Assembly (NCBI RefSeq): GCF_006715725.1
Contig: NZ_VFNU01000001.1
Location: 1,426,001-1,490,000 of the forward strand
Source: Nocardioides sp. SLBN-35
GTDB lineage: Bacteria > Actinomycetota > Actinomycetes > Propionibacteriales > Nocardioidaceae
Length of the DNA: 64,000 bases
Reading direction: 5' to 3'
Part shown: in pieces, positions 34,052 through 42,594 of the stretch
Layout: each line of letters begins with the position of its first letter
Numbering within the stretch: the first letter of the stretch is position 1
Notes under the pieces: generated by a model
The model's input: only the letters and a program-made list of their open reading frames with translations
Database searches by the model: none
What the model was told of the DNA's origin: nothing
Program-made: the position numbers and the translations under genes

Positions 34052-36940
34052 ATGACCGAGACGGCCCGCAGCCAGACGCCCAGTGAGACGGCCCGCTACG
34101 CCAAGAACGGACTCAAGATCCAGCGGATCTTCAGCACCGAGGGCGTGCACCCGTACGACGAGATCACCTGGGAGCGGCGCGACGTCGTCCAGACCAACTG
34201 GAAGACCGGCGAGACCGTCTTCGAGCAGCTCGGTGTCGAGTTCCCCGACTTCTGGTCGCTCAACGCCTCCACCATCGTCACCACCAAGTACTTCCGCGGC
34301 GCCGTCGGCACGCCTGAGCGGGAGCGCGGCCTCAAGCAGCTCATCGACCGGGTCGTGTCGACGTACGTCAAGGCGGGGCGGGAGCACGGCTACTTCGCGA
34401 GCGCGGCGGACGCGGAGGTCTTCGAGCACGAGCTGACCTGGCTGCTGGCCAACCAGTACTTCTCCTTCAACTCCCCGGTCTGGTTCAACGTCGGCACGAC
34501 CGCTCCCCAGCAGGTCTCGGCCTGCTTCATCCTCTCGGTCGACGACTCGATGGACTCGATCCTCAACTGGTACAAGGAGGAGGGCTTCATCTTCAAGGGC
34601 GGCTCCGGCGCCGGCCTGAACCTTTCCCGGATCCGCTCCTCCAAGGAGCTCCTCAGCAGCGGCGGCACCGCGTCCGGCCCGGTCTCCTTCATGCGCGGCG
34701 CCGACGCCTCGGCCGGCACCATCAAGTCGGGCGGCGCCACGCGCCGTGCGGCCAAGATGGTCGTGCTCGACGTCGACCACCCCGACATCGAGGAGTTCGT
34801 CGAGACCAAGTGGCGCGAGGAGGACAAGATCCGCGCCCTGCGCGACGCCGGCTACGACATGGACCTCGGCGGCAAGGACATCACCTCGGTCCAGTACCAG
34901 AACGCCAACAACTCGGTGCGCGTCAACGACGAGTTCATGCGTGCGGTCGAGAACGGTGGCGAGTTCGGCCTGCGCTCGCGGATGACCGGCGAGGTCATCG
35001 AGACCGTCGACGCGCGCAGCCTGTTCCGCAAGATCAGCGAGGCCGCCTGGGCCTGCGCCGACCCGGGCCTGCAGTACGACGACACGATCAACGACTGGCA
35101 CACCAACCCCGAGACCGGCCGGATCACCGCGTCCAACCCGTGCTCGGAGTACATGTCGCTCGACAACTCCTCGTGCAACCTGGCCTCGCTCAACCTGCTC
35201 AAGTTCCTGCGCGAGGACGACACCTTCGACGCGGCGCTGTTCGCCCAGGCCGTCGAGCTGATCATCACCGCGATGGACATCTCGATCTGCTTCGCGGACT
35301 TCCCGACCGAGCCGATCGGCGAGACCACCCGCAACTACCGCCAGCTCGGCATCGGCTACGCCAACCTCGGCGCGCTGCTCATGGCGATGGGCCTCGGCTA
35401 CGACTCCGAGGGCGGTCGCGCGATGGCGGCCACCGTCACCTCGCTGATGACCGGTACGTCGTACCGCCGCTCGGCCGAGCTCGCCGCGATCGTCGGCCCC
35501 TACAACGGCTACGCCCGCAACGCCGAGGCCCACCAGCGCGTGATGCGCAAGCACCAGGCCGCCAACGACGACGTGCGCACCCTGCACATCGCCGACGCCG
35601 AGGTCCACAAGCTGGCCACCGAGGAGTGGGCCAAGGTCGTCGAGCTCGGCAAGTCCAACGGCTTCCGCAACGCGCAGGCCTCGGTCCTCGCGCCCACCGG
35701 CACCATCGGCTTCATGATGGACTGCGACACCACCGGCATCGAGCCCGACTTCTCCCTGGTGAAGTTCAAGAAGCTCGTCGGCGGCGGCTCGCTGCAGATC
35801 GTCAACCAGACCATCCCGCGGGCGCTGAAGAAGCTCGGCTACGACGAGGAGAAGATCGAGGCGATCGTCGCCTACATCGGCGAGCACGGCCACGTCGTCG
35901 ACGCCCCCGGCCTCAAGCCGGAGCACTACGAGGTCTTCGACACCGCCATGGGCGAGCGCGCGCTCAAGCCCATGGGCCACGTCCTGATGATGGCCGCCTG
36001 CCAGCCGTTCCTCTCGGGCGCCATCTCGAAGACGGTCAACCTGCCCGAGTCGGCCTCCATCGAGGACATCGAGCAGATCTACCTGGAGTCGTGGAAGCTC
36101 GGCCTCAAGGCCACCGCGATCTACCGCGACAACTGCAAGGTCGGCCAGCCCCTGGCCGACGGTGGCGGCAAGGCCAAGAAGGACGCCGCCGAGGCTGCCG
36201 AGGCCGACGCCAAGGTCGTGGAGAAGGTCGTCGAGAAGGTCGTCTACGCCCCGACCCGCAAGCGCCTCCCGAAGTCGCGCCAGGCCCGGACCACCTCCTT
36301 CACCGTCGCCGGCGCCGAGGGCTACATGACCTCGGGCGCCCACGACGACAACAGCCTCGGTGAGATCTTCCTCAAGCTCGGCAAGCAGGGCTCGACGCTC
36401 GCCGGCGTGATGGACGCCTTCTCGATCGCCGTCTCGATCGGCCTGCAGTACGGCGTCCCGCTCGAGACCTACGTCTCGAAGTTCACCAACCTGCGCTTCG
36501 AGCCCGCCGGCCTCACCGACGACCCCGACGTCCGCATGGCCCAGTCGATCATGGACTACGTCTTCCGCCGCCTGGCGCTGGACTACCTGTCCTTCGACGA
36601 GCGCTCCGCCCTCGGCATCTACTCCGCCGACGAGCGCCAGCGCCACCTCGAGACCGGCTCCTACGAGCCCGTCGAGGAGACCGGCAACGCCTCCGAGCTC
36701 GTCGAGACCGCCCCCGCCGCCAGGGGTGCCTCGGTCGTCGAGGCCGAGGTCGTCGAGGTCGAGGACCCCCTCGCCGGCGCCCCCGAGGTCAAGGTCGCCA
36801 AGACCACCGCCGAGCTCCTCGAGCAGATCACCGGCCACGCCGTCGACTCGCCGCTGTGCATGACGTGCGGCACGAAGATGCGTCCGGCTGGCTCCTGCTA
36901 CGTGTGTGAGGGCTGCGGCAGCACCTCCGGCTGCAGCTGA
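34052..36940 (+). CDS. nrdJ: Adenosylcobalamin-dependent ribonucleotide reductase NrdJ
   Basis: 962 residues, a class II enzyme that reduces ribonucleotides without oxygen. NSPVWFNVG, SACFILSVDDSMDSI and NPCSEYMSLDNSSCNLASLNL carry the finger-loop N-C-E and redox cysteines. Residues 710-740 are a charged linker (EAAEADAKVVEKVVEKVV). The C-terminal region ends in a zinc-ribbon-like cysteine cluster (CMTCGTKMRPAGSCYVCEGCG). No cobalamin riboswitch is visible in the 160 bases upstream; control by NrdR is indicated. It may be the only reductase or accompany a class I enzyme elsewhere. Confidence 0.98.
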   Translation: MTETARSQTPSETARYAKNGLKIQRIFSTEGVHPYDEITWERRDVVQTNWKTGETVFEQLGVEFPDFWSLNASTIVTTKYFRGAVGTPERERGLKQLIDRVVSTYVKAGREHGYFASAADAEVFEHELTWLLANQYFSFNSPVWFNVGTTAPQQVSACFILSVDDSMDSILNWYKEEGFIFKGGSGAGLNLSRIRSSKELLSSGGTASGPVSFMRGADASAGTIKSGGATRRAAKMVVLDVDHPDIEEFVETKWREEDKIRALRDAGYDMDLGGKDITSVQYQNANNSVRVNDEFMRAVENGGEFGLRSRMTGEVIETVDARSLFRKISEAAWACADPGLQYDDTINDWHTNPETGRITASNPCSEYMSLDNSSCNLASLNLLKFLREDDTFDAALFAQAVELIITAMDISICFADFPTEPIGETTRNYRQLGIGYANLGALLMAMGLGYDSEGGRAMAATVTSLMTGTSYRRSAELAAIVGPYNGYARNAEAHQRVMRKHQAANDDVRTLHIADAEVHKLATEEWAKVVELGKSNGFRNAQASVLAPTGTIGFMMDCDTTGIEPDFSLVKFKKLVGGGSLQIVNQTIPRALKKLGYDEEKIEAIVAYIGEHGHVVDAPGLKPEHYEVFDTAMGERALKPMGHVLMMAACQPFLSGAISKTVNLPESASIEDIEQIYLESWKLGLKATAIYRDNCKVGQPLADGGGKAKKDAAEAAEADAKVVEKVVEKVVYAPTRKRLPKSRQARTTSFTVAGAEGYMTSGAHDDNSLGEIFLKLGKQGSTLAGVMDAFSIAVSIGLQYGVPLETYVSKFTNLRFEPAGLTDDPDVRMAQSIMDYVFRRLALDYLSFDERSALGIYSADERQRHLETGSYEPVEETGNASELVETAPAARGASVVEAEVVEVEDPLAGAPEVKVAKTTAELLEQITGHAVDSPLCMTCGTKMRPAGSCYVCEGCGSTSGCS

Positions 36941-36980
36941 CGGCGAACGCCGGGTGAGCCTTCGGCTCCTCGGTTGACCT

Positions 36981-37017
36981 GCAGAAGGGCCCTCCCCGTC
37001 GGGGAGGGCCCTTCTGC
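36981..37017. terminator. Strong terminator after nrdJ
   Basis: Arms of 17 bases (GCAGAAGGGCCCTCCCC and its exact complement) with a 3-base loop (36998-37000). It is the most stable hairpin I see in the window, 40 bases after the nrdJ stop. Confidence 0.9.
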
Positions 37018-37047
37018 GTGCAGTGCGCGCGTGGCAGAGTGCGGCGC

Positions 37048-37626
37048 ATGGACACCTCCACGGACGGCGCCGTCGGGTCGGAGTCCGGTCTGTCAGACGA
37101 CGCGTTCGCTCCCCGATGGGCGGACGACGACCGGCCGCGCATCCCGCGTGTGGCCGGAGAGCGCGAGGCGCTCGCGGCCTACCTGGACTACTACCGGGCG
37201 ACGGTGGAGATGAAGTGTCGCGGCCTGGCGGCCGATCAGGCGCGGGCGAGGTCCATGCCGCCGTCGACGCTCTCGCTCCACGGTCTGGTCCGCCACCTCG
37301 CGGGATGCGAACGGTGGTGGTTCCAGCAGAACTTCGAGCGACGCGACGTACCGTTCCTGTTCTTCGCCGACGACAATCCCGACCTCGACTTCGACCTGCC
37401 CGCCGACGCTGACTTCGTCGCCGACCTGGCGACCTGGCGAGCCGAGTGCGCCGTCTCCCGCGAGATCGTCGCCGCTCACGATCTCGACGAGACCGCCCGA
37501 CCGCTGGACTGGTACGAAGATGTCGATCTGCGCTGGGTGGTGCTCCGCATGATCACCGAGTACGCCCAGCACTGCGGACACGCCGACCTGCTCCGCGAGG
37601 GGATCGACGGGAGGACGGGCGTCTAG
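37048..37626 (+). CDS. DinB family protein (DUF664)
   Basis: 192 residues from MDTSTDGAVG. The four-helix DinB/DUF664 fold is shown by LDYYRATVEMKCRGLAADQARARSMPPSTLSLHGLVRHLAGCERWWF and the metal-binding His motif TEYAQHCGHADLLREGIDG at the C-terminus. Family members may be thiol-dependent S-transferases (mycothiol-linked) but most have no known substrate. It stands alone after the nrdJ terminator. Confidence 0.88.
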   Translation: MDTSTDGAVGSESGLSDDAFAPRWADDDRPRIPRVAGEREALAAYLDYYRATVEMKCRGLAADQARARSMPPSTLSLHGLVRHLAGCERWWFQQNFERRDVPFLFFADDNPDLDFDLPADADFVADLATWRAECAVSREIVAAHDLDETARPLDWYEDVDLRWVVLRMITEYAQHCGHADLLREGIDGRTGV

Positions 37627-37628
37627 CG

Positions 37629-38687
37629 TCAGTGCGCGACCGTGATCCCGCGGGCGGCGAACGCGTCCTCGATGACCGCCGCGGCGTCGGCACCGTCGCG
37701 GGTCAGCGCCTTGTCGTAGATCGCCGTCGCCGCCGCGTCGAAGGACGTGTCGGGGGCGAAGTCGAACTGGGCGTCGATGACGGTGGTGTCGAATTCGCGC
37801 GAGGTCAGGCCGAGCGCCTCGTAGCCCGAGCGGGCGTCCCACAGCGCGCCGCTCCAGATCTGGCCGTCGAAGTGCACCTCGCCCTCGCGGTCGGCGACGG
37901 TCAGGTCGGTGTCGAGGCGGCGCAGGCAGTGCACCGGCCCGGCGGTGTACGACGTCGAGTCCCAGTCCATCACGCACGCCTCGGGCGCCGCCACCGGCCA
38001 GCCGTACTGCTGCGCGGCGTCCAGGCCGACCGACACGGCGAGGTAGTCGCCCCACGCCTCGCCGATCGAGCCGGCGTCGAGCGACGCGCCGTAGCCGGGC
38101 ACCTGCGAGGCGTGCACGGCGTGGCCGTACTCGTGCACGATCACCTCGGCGTCCTCGGCGTCGTCCACTCCGCCCTTGCCCAGGCGGATCCGGTACGGCT
38201 TGTCGGTCTGGTAGCTGTTGTCGCCGCCGTACTGGTCGATCTTCACGCTGAACGCCTGCTTGACGACCGGGCGCAGCGTGGAGCCGAAGCCGAGCGACTG
38301 GATGTACTCCTGTGCCTGGTTCACCCAGAAGTACGCCATCACCTGCTCGAACTGGTCGTCCTTGCGGTTGTAGTCGAAGACGCCGTTGGCCGAGTACGCC
38401 GGCGTACCGGTCGCCGACTCGACGGTGACCCATCGGCCGCGCAGGTAGCCGGAGCCGTCCAGGTTGCGCAGCGGGACGCTCGCGTACTCGCTCGCCGGGA
38501 CGGCCGTGGCCGAGTCCTTGGCGTCGACGAGCGACTCGTCGCCGCTGGACTGCACCGGGTTGACCTTGAAGACCAGTCCGCTGCCGGTCGTGATGCCCGG
38601 TGCGGGCTTCGCGCCGGCCGGCGCGGCGATGGCTGCGAACGGAAGGACGACGGCGAGAGCGGCGATGGCCGGGCGAAGTTTCACGTT
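37629..38687 (-). CDS. Secreted zinc metalloprotease (M36/gluzincin-like)
   Basis: 352 residues from a GTG at 38687 giving the signal peptide MKLRPAIAALAVVLPFAAIAAPAGA; earlier starts in the frame are possible. HEYGHAVH with the downstream GSIGEAWGDYLAV provides the HExxH and the Glu ligand of fungalysin/M36-like enzymes. VFDYNRKDDQFEQVMAYFWVNQAQEYIQSLG is the typical pre-catalytic region of that group. Its stop lies two bases from the DinB stop, converging. Confidence 0.85.
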   Translation of the reverse strand, partial: NVKLRPAIAALAVVLPFAAIAAPAGAKPAPGITTGSGLVFKVNPVQSSGDESLVDAKDSATAVPASEYASVPLRNLDGSGYLRGRWVTVESATGTPAYSANGVFDYNRKDDQFEQVMAYFWVNQAQEYIQSLGFGSTLRPVVKQAFSVKIDQYGGDNSYQTDKPYRIRLGKGGVDDAEDAEVIVHEYGHAVHASQVPGYGASLDAGSIGEAWGDYLAVSVGLDAAQQYGWPVAAPEACVMDWDSTSYTAGPVHCLRRLDTDLTVADREGEVHFDGQIWSGALWDARSGYEALGLTSREFDTTVIDAQFDFAPDTSFDAAATAIYDKALTRDGADAAAVIEDAFAARGITVAH

Positions 38688-38725
38688 CGGGACACTAATG
38701 CCGGAGGAAGCACGTGTGAAGAGGC

Positions 38726-38754
38726 TTGACCTCGGCTCGAACAAGTGTTCTAAT
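38726..38754 (+). promoter_or_regulatory. Promoter with embedded LexA box
   Basis: TTGACC, 17 bases, TCTAAT forms a near-consensus -35/-10 pair. A LexA box TCGAACAAGTGTTCTA (38737-38752, one mismatch) covers the spacer and most of the -10, an ideal repressor position. It drives the DUF222-HNH gene. Confidence 0.8.
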
Positions 38755-38907
38755 AGGGGGTAGGTCGGAGCAATACTCCTCGTGTGGCTGATGGTTCCGT
38801 CCCGGCTCGCTTCTGTGGCGGGTCGCCTCCCTCACAGGTGCCTGCCCACGAGACGTGAGGACCCGTTGTCACGATGCCGGGTCCGCGCGCCCGGGGAGGT
38901 TTCTCGG

Positions 38908-40155
38908 ATGTCTGTCGCCACGCTTGCTCCGCCGCACCCGGTGGTGGCTTGTGCCGCGCGGGTGGGCGCTGCGTTGGCAGCGGTCGCGGACGTGCAGCCG
39001 GTGTTCATGTCGGTGGCGGAGAAGGAGGCTGCGCTGGTCGAGCTGGCCCGGACGGAGGCCGGGCTCGCCGAGCTGAAGGCGCGGATCCTGGCCGCCGGCG
39101 ACGACATCGCCGCCGAGCATGGTGCGCGGGACGTGGCGGCGTGGTTTGCGCATGCGACGCAGGCCGATCCTCGTGCTGCGCGGGCGGAGCTGCATCTCGC
39201 GATGGCGTTGGAGCGGCGCGCGGTGGTGGCCAGAGGGATGCGGTCCGGGGCGGTGTCGGCGGCCCAGGCGCGGGTGATCGTGGAGGCGGTCGAGGAGCTG
39301 CCGGCTGAGCTCGGACCGGTGCTGGCGGCGGAGGCCGAGCAGACGCTGGTCGGCTACGCCGCACACCATCCGCCGCGGGAGCTGAAGCGGCTGGGGCGGC
39401 GGATCTTGGAGGTCGTGGCGCCGGAGGTCGCGGAGGCCGAGGAGGGGCGGCGGCTGGAGGAGGAGGAGCGGCGGGCGCGGGAGAAGGCGTCGTTGCGGTT
39501 CCGCGACCTGGGGGAGGGGCGGACTCGGATCACGGGGGTGTTGCCGACCTCGGTGGCGGAGCGGTGGAAGCACTACCTGCAGGCCTTCACCTCGCCGCGA
39601 CAGCGCGGGGGTGACGCGGCGCGCGAGGAGAGGGTGCCGCAGCATCGGGCGTACGCGCAGGCGTTCGCTGCTCTGCTGGAGCTGCTTGATCCCGCGCGGC
39701 TGCCGGAGCACGGTGGGGATGCGACCACGGTGATCGTGACGATCGGAGTTGCCCAGCTGTGCAGTGATCTGGGGGCCGCAGGAGTGATCGCGGGGGACGG
39801 GGAGGAGGCGATCTCGGCGAGCGAGGCGCGGCGGCTGGCGTGTCAGGCGCAGATCATCCCGGCCGTGCTGGGTGGGAAGGGTGAGGTGCTCGACCTCGGG
39901 CGGCGGATGAGGTTGTTCTCGAAGGCGCAGCGGCGGGCGTTGCGTCTGCGGGACAGGCGCTGCCGGGCGGAGGGGTGCACGATCCCGGCAGCCTGGACCG
40001 AGGCGCATCATCTACGGCCGTGGTCGGCAGGCGGGCCCACCGACCTGGCGAATGCCGTCAGCCTGTGTTCGCACCACCACCATCGCGTCCACGAGCGCGC
40101 CTACCGCCCCGAGTTGCTGGCCGACGGTGACGTCCGCTTCGCCCGGCGGACGTGA
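38908..40155 (+). CDS. DUF222/HNH endonuclease (13E12 repeat family)
   Basis: 415 residues from MSVATLAPPHP, preceded by CCGGGGAGGT. Residues about 30-300 are DUF222, a helical domain, and the C-terminal HNH domain is DRRCRAEGCTIPAAWTEAHHLRPWSAGGPTDLANAVSLCSHHHHRVHE with both cysteine pairs and the catalytic His in place. It belongs to the family of mycobacterial 13E12 proteins, several of which are DNA-damage inducible. The promoter contains a LexA box, so SOS induction is expected. The natural substrate is unknown. Confidence 0.92.
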   Translation: MSVATLAPPHPVVACAARVGAALAAVADVQPVFMSVAEKEAALVELARTEAGLAELKARILAAGDDIAAEHGARDVAAWFAHATQADPRAARAELHLAMALERRAVVARGMRSGAVSAAQARVIVEAVEELPAELGPVLAAEAEQTLVGYAAHHPPRELKRLGRRILEVVAPEVAEAEEGRRLEEEERRAREKASLRFRDLGEGRTRITGVLPTSVAERWKHYLQAFTSPRQRGGDAAREERVPQHRAYAQAFAALLELLDPARLPEHGGDATTVIVTIGVAQLCSDLGAAGVIAGDGEEAISASEARRLACQAQIIPAVLGGKGEVLDLGRRMRLFSKAQRRALRLRDRRCRAEGCTIPAAWTEAHHLRPWSAGGPTDLANAVSLCSHHHHRVHERAYRPELLADGDVRFARRT

Positions 40156-40198
40156 GCGGTCGTGGCCGACCTGTCTCCGCCTGGGCGCTGGAGCAGGG

Positions 40199-40627
40199 CT
40201 ATGGTGCCTCGCCCAGGGGACGGATCCCTGCGGAGATCCGCACTGCCTGGGCTGCGACCAGCTCGACAGCAGGTACGTCGGCCGGAGCCCAGGCGAGCTC
40301 GACGAGCCGATCTGCCGGCAGCCACCGGATCGCTGCGTGCTCGGTGGGCACGGGAACGCCCGACACCACCCGGCACCAGTACGTCGACAGGACGACGACG
40401 ACCGAAGCCCCGACGTGGCGCGTGGTGGTGACCGGGGCGCCGACCTCGACGACGCAGCCGATCTCCTCGTGGATCTCCCGCGCCAACGCATCGGCCGGGG
40501 ACTCGCCCGGCTCGACCTTGCCGCCGGGGAACTCCCACATCCCGCCGGCCTCGCCGCCGGGGCCGCGCTGGGCGCACAGGACGAGGCCGCCGTGCACGAT
40601 GACGGCGCCGACGACCTCGATCTCCAC
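40199..40627 (-). CDS. MutT-like Nudix hydrolase
   Basis: 142 residues from the GTG at 40627 (VEIEVVGAVIVHGG). The Nudix box GGKVEPGESPADALAREIHEEIGC is complete (G, E, RE, EE, G). CAQRGPGGEAGGMWEFPGGK is the MutT 8-oxo-dGTPase pattern, so removal of oxidised nucleotides is likely. An ATG at 40666 would extend it by 13 residues and overlap the divergent CYTH gene start; the GTG is preferred. Confidence 0.88.
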   Translation of the reverse strand: MEIEVVGAVIVHGGLVLCAQRGPGGEAGGMWEFPGGKVEPGESPADALAREIHEEIGCVVEVGAPVTTTRHVGASVVVVLSTYWCRVVSGVPVPTEHAAIRWLPADRLVELAWAPADVPAVELVAAQAVRISAGIRPLGEAP

Positions 40628-40664
40628 GGGCCGATCGTGGCAGGTCGGTGGTAGCAATGGGCGC

Positions 40665-41138
40665 ATGGTCTCCCTGAAGTACGCGGTGGTGGAGCGTGAG
40701 CGGCGGTTCCTCGTGGCTGCGGTGCCGGACGGCGTACGCGAGGTGTGGGAGATCGAGGACCGGTACGTCGACGGGGCGCGGCTTCGGCTGCGGGAGGTGC
40801 GCAAGCCGGACGGGTCGGTGCAGCGCAAGCTCGGGCACAAGGTCCGCCTGCATGACGACCCGAGCGAGGTCGCGTGCACGTCGCTCTACCTCGACGACGC
40901 GGAGTGGGCGCTCCTCACCGACCGACTCCCCGCGAGGACGCTGCGCAAGAAGAGGCACCACGTGCACCGCGACGGAGTGCACGTGGTGGTCGACGAGCTC
41001 GAGGATGGCACGTTGCTGGCCGAGATCGACGACGGCGAGGCGCCAGCAGGCCCGGTCCCGGCCTGGCTCGACGTCGTCGCGGAGGTCAGCGGCGACGAGA
41101 CCTGGACCGGGGCCGCGCTGGCCGCGAAGCACGCATGA
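40665..41138 (+). CDS. CYTH/triphosphate-tunnel domain protein
   Basis: 157 residues. The CYTH signature is near the N-terminus: VERERRFLV gives E10 and E12, but the third residue of ExExK is R14 instead of Lys. IEDRYVDGARLRLREVRKPDGS, RKLGHKVR, LRKKRHHV, VDELEDGTLLAEID form the alternating charged strands of the tunnel. Relatives hydrolyse inorganic or nucleoside triphosphates. It is divergent from the mutT-like gene and coupled by ATGA overlap to the glycosylase. Confidence 0.87.
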   Translation: MVSLKYAVVERERRFLVAAVPDGVREVWEIEDRYVDGARLRLREVRKPDGSVQRKLGHKVRLHDDPSEVACTSLYLDDAEWALLTDRLPARTLRKKRHHVHRDGVHVVVDELEDGTLLAEIDDGEAPAGPVPAWLDVVAEVSGDETWTGAALAAKHA

Positions 41139-41755
41139 GCGCGCAGCAACGCGCCGATGTCGTACGACGCGCGCGGGCCCTTCTCGACCGGACGATCGTC
41201 GGCCACGGGGTGACCGTGCGGATCACCGAGGTGGAGGCGTACGGCGGCCGCGAGGACCCGGCGTCGCACGCGTTCACGCGCACGCCGCGCTCGGAGATCA
41301 TGTACGGGCCTGCGTACCGGCTCTATGTCTACCGCTCCTACGGGATCCATCTCTGCGCGAACGTCGTGACGGGGCCGACCGAGATCGGGGCGGCGGTGCT
41401 GCTGCGGGCCGGTGAGGTGGTCGAGGGGCACGAGCTGGCGCGGTTCCGGCGCGGTGAGACGCCGCCCGAGCGCGACCACAACCTCGCGCGCGGGCCGGGC
41501 AACCTCGCGCAGGCCCTCGGCATCACGCTCGACGACCTCGGCACCGACCTGTTGGCCGAGCGCGGTGAGCACGACACGAGCGTGCACCTCGGCCCCGAGA
41601 CCCGCACCCGCAAGCCGACGAGCGCCGGCCCGCGGGTCGGCGTCTCCAAGGCCGCCGACGTCCCCTGGAGGTTCTGGCTGACGGGCGACCCGACCGTGTC
41701 GGCGTACAAGCGAAGCCCGAGGGCCCCGGAAGCACCGGGGATCCCGGAGGATTGA
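41135..41755 (+). CDS. DNA-3-methyladenine glycosylase (AAG/Mpg type)
   Basis: 206 residues from an ATG overlapping the CYTH stop. ITEVEAYGGREDPASHAFTRTPRSEIMYGPAYRLYVYRSYGIHLCANVV is the AAG core: EVEAY has the catalytic Glu and the YVYRSYGIH region the intercalating Tyr. It excises alkylated purines in base excision repair. The length is normal for bacterial members. The frame is open upstream but the homologous region starts at MSAQQRADV. Confidence 0.94.
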   Translation: MSAQQRADVVRRARALLDRTIVGHGVTVRITEVEAYGGREDPASHAFTRTPRSEIMYGPAYRLYVYRSYGIHLCANVVTGPTEIGAAVLLRAGEVVEGHELARFRRGETPPERDHNLARGPGNLAQALGITLDDLGTDLLAERGEHDTSVHLGPETRTRKPTSAGPRVGVSKAADVPWRFWLTGDPTVSAYKRSPRAPEAPGIPED

Positions 41756-41764
41756 GGGACCCGA

Positions 41765-41791
41765 CCGGCCACGCACACGGGACGTGACCGG
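41765..41791. terminator. Hairpin between converging glycosylase and ABC genes
   Basis: CCGGCCACG (41765-41773) and CGTGACCGG (41783-41791) pair with one mismatch and a 9-base loop in the 59-bp gap between converging genes. It has no U-tract, so the call is tentative. Confidence 0.4.
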
Positions 41792-41814
41792 CCGGGCCGA
41801 TCGTGGGGGAGGGC

Positions 41815-42594
41815 TCAGCGCACGGCGGCGAGGAACTCCCGGGTGCGCGGGTGCTGCGGATCGGTGATCACCTGGGCGGCGGGCCCGACCTCGACGATCC
41901 GGCCGCCGTCGAAGAAGGCCACCCGGTCCGCGACGTCGCGGGCGAAGCCGATCTCGTGGGTGACCACGATCATCGTCATGCCGGTCTCCGCGAGGTTGCG
42001 CATGACGGCGAGCACGTCGCCGACGAGCTCGGGGTCCAGCGCCGAGGTGGGCTCGTCGAACAGCATCAGGCTCGGCTGCATGCACAGCGCCCGGGCGATG
42101 GCGACCCGCTGCTGCTGGCCGCCGGACAGGCTGCGCGGGTAGGACATCGCCTTCTCGGCGAGGCCGACCTGCTCCAGCAGTCGCAGCGCTCGCTCGCGCC
42201 CCTCGCGCTTGGGCTGGCGTAGCACCCGGACCGGCGCCTCCATCAGGTTCTCCAGCACGGTCATGTGCGGGAACAGGTTAAAGTGCTGGAACACCATGCC
42301 GACCTCGGTGCGCTGCCGGCAGATCTCCTTGTCGCTGAGCTCGTACAGCCTGGTGCCACGCTGCTCGTAGCCGACGGTCGTGTCGCCGACCCAGAGCCGG
42401 CCGCCGTCGATCGCCTCGAGGTGGTTCACGCAGCGCAGGAAGGTCGACTTGCCCGAGCCCGACGGCCCGATCAGGCAGAGCACCTCGCCCTGCTCGACGG
42501 TGAGGTCGATGCCCTTGAGCACCTCGAGGTTGCCGTACGACTTTCGCACGCCGCGCGCTCGGACCTTCGGCGTACCCACTGCGGTCGCAGTCAT
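41815..42594 (-). CDS. Polar amino acid-type ABC transporter, ATP-binding subunit
   Basis: 259 residues from MTATAVGTPKV. Walker A GPSGSGKST, Q-loop FQHFNLFPHMTVLEN, signature LSGGQQQR, Walker B LMLFDEPTSALDP and H-loop THE are all present. The FNLFPHMT and SALDPELVGDVL pattern is that of the GlnQ/HisP group. Its start overlaps the permease stop (ATGA). It works with the permease and lipoprotein encoded upstream. Confidence 0.95.
   Translation of the reverse strand: MTATAVGTPKVRARGVRKSYGNLEVLKGIDLTVEQGEVLCLIGPSGSGKSTFLRCVNHLEAIDGGRLWVGDTTVGYEQRGTRLYELSDKEICRQRTEVGMVFQHFNLFPHMTVLENLMEAPVRVLRQPKREGRERALRLLEQVGLAEKAMSYPRSLSGGQQQRVAIARALCMQPSLMLFDEPTSALDPELVGDVLAVMRNLAETGMTMIVVTHEIGFARDVADRVAFFDGGRIVEVGPAAQVITDPQHPRTREFLAAVR

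Noticed and set aside
33782..36838. 1018-residue minus-strand ORF opposite nrdJ
   Set aside because: It is antisense to the secure nrdJ gene; composition (Asp/Val/Leu/Gly/Arg repeats) is that of a mirror frame in high-GC DNA.
29485..38687. Two secreted HExxH metalloproteases as part of one system
   Set aside because: They belong to different groups, are 7 kb apart and share no regulatory element; linkage is likely coincidental.
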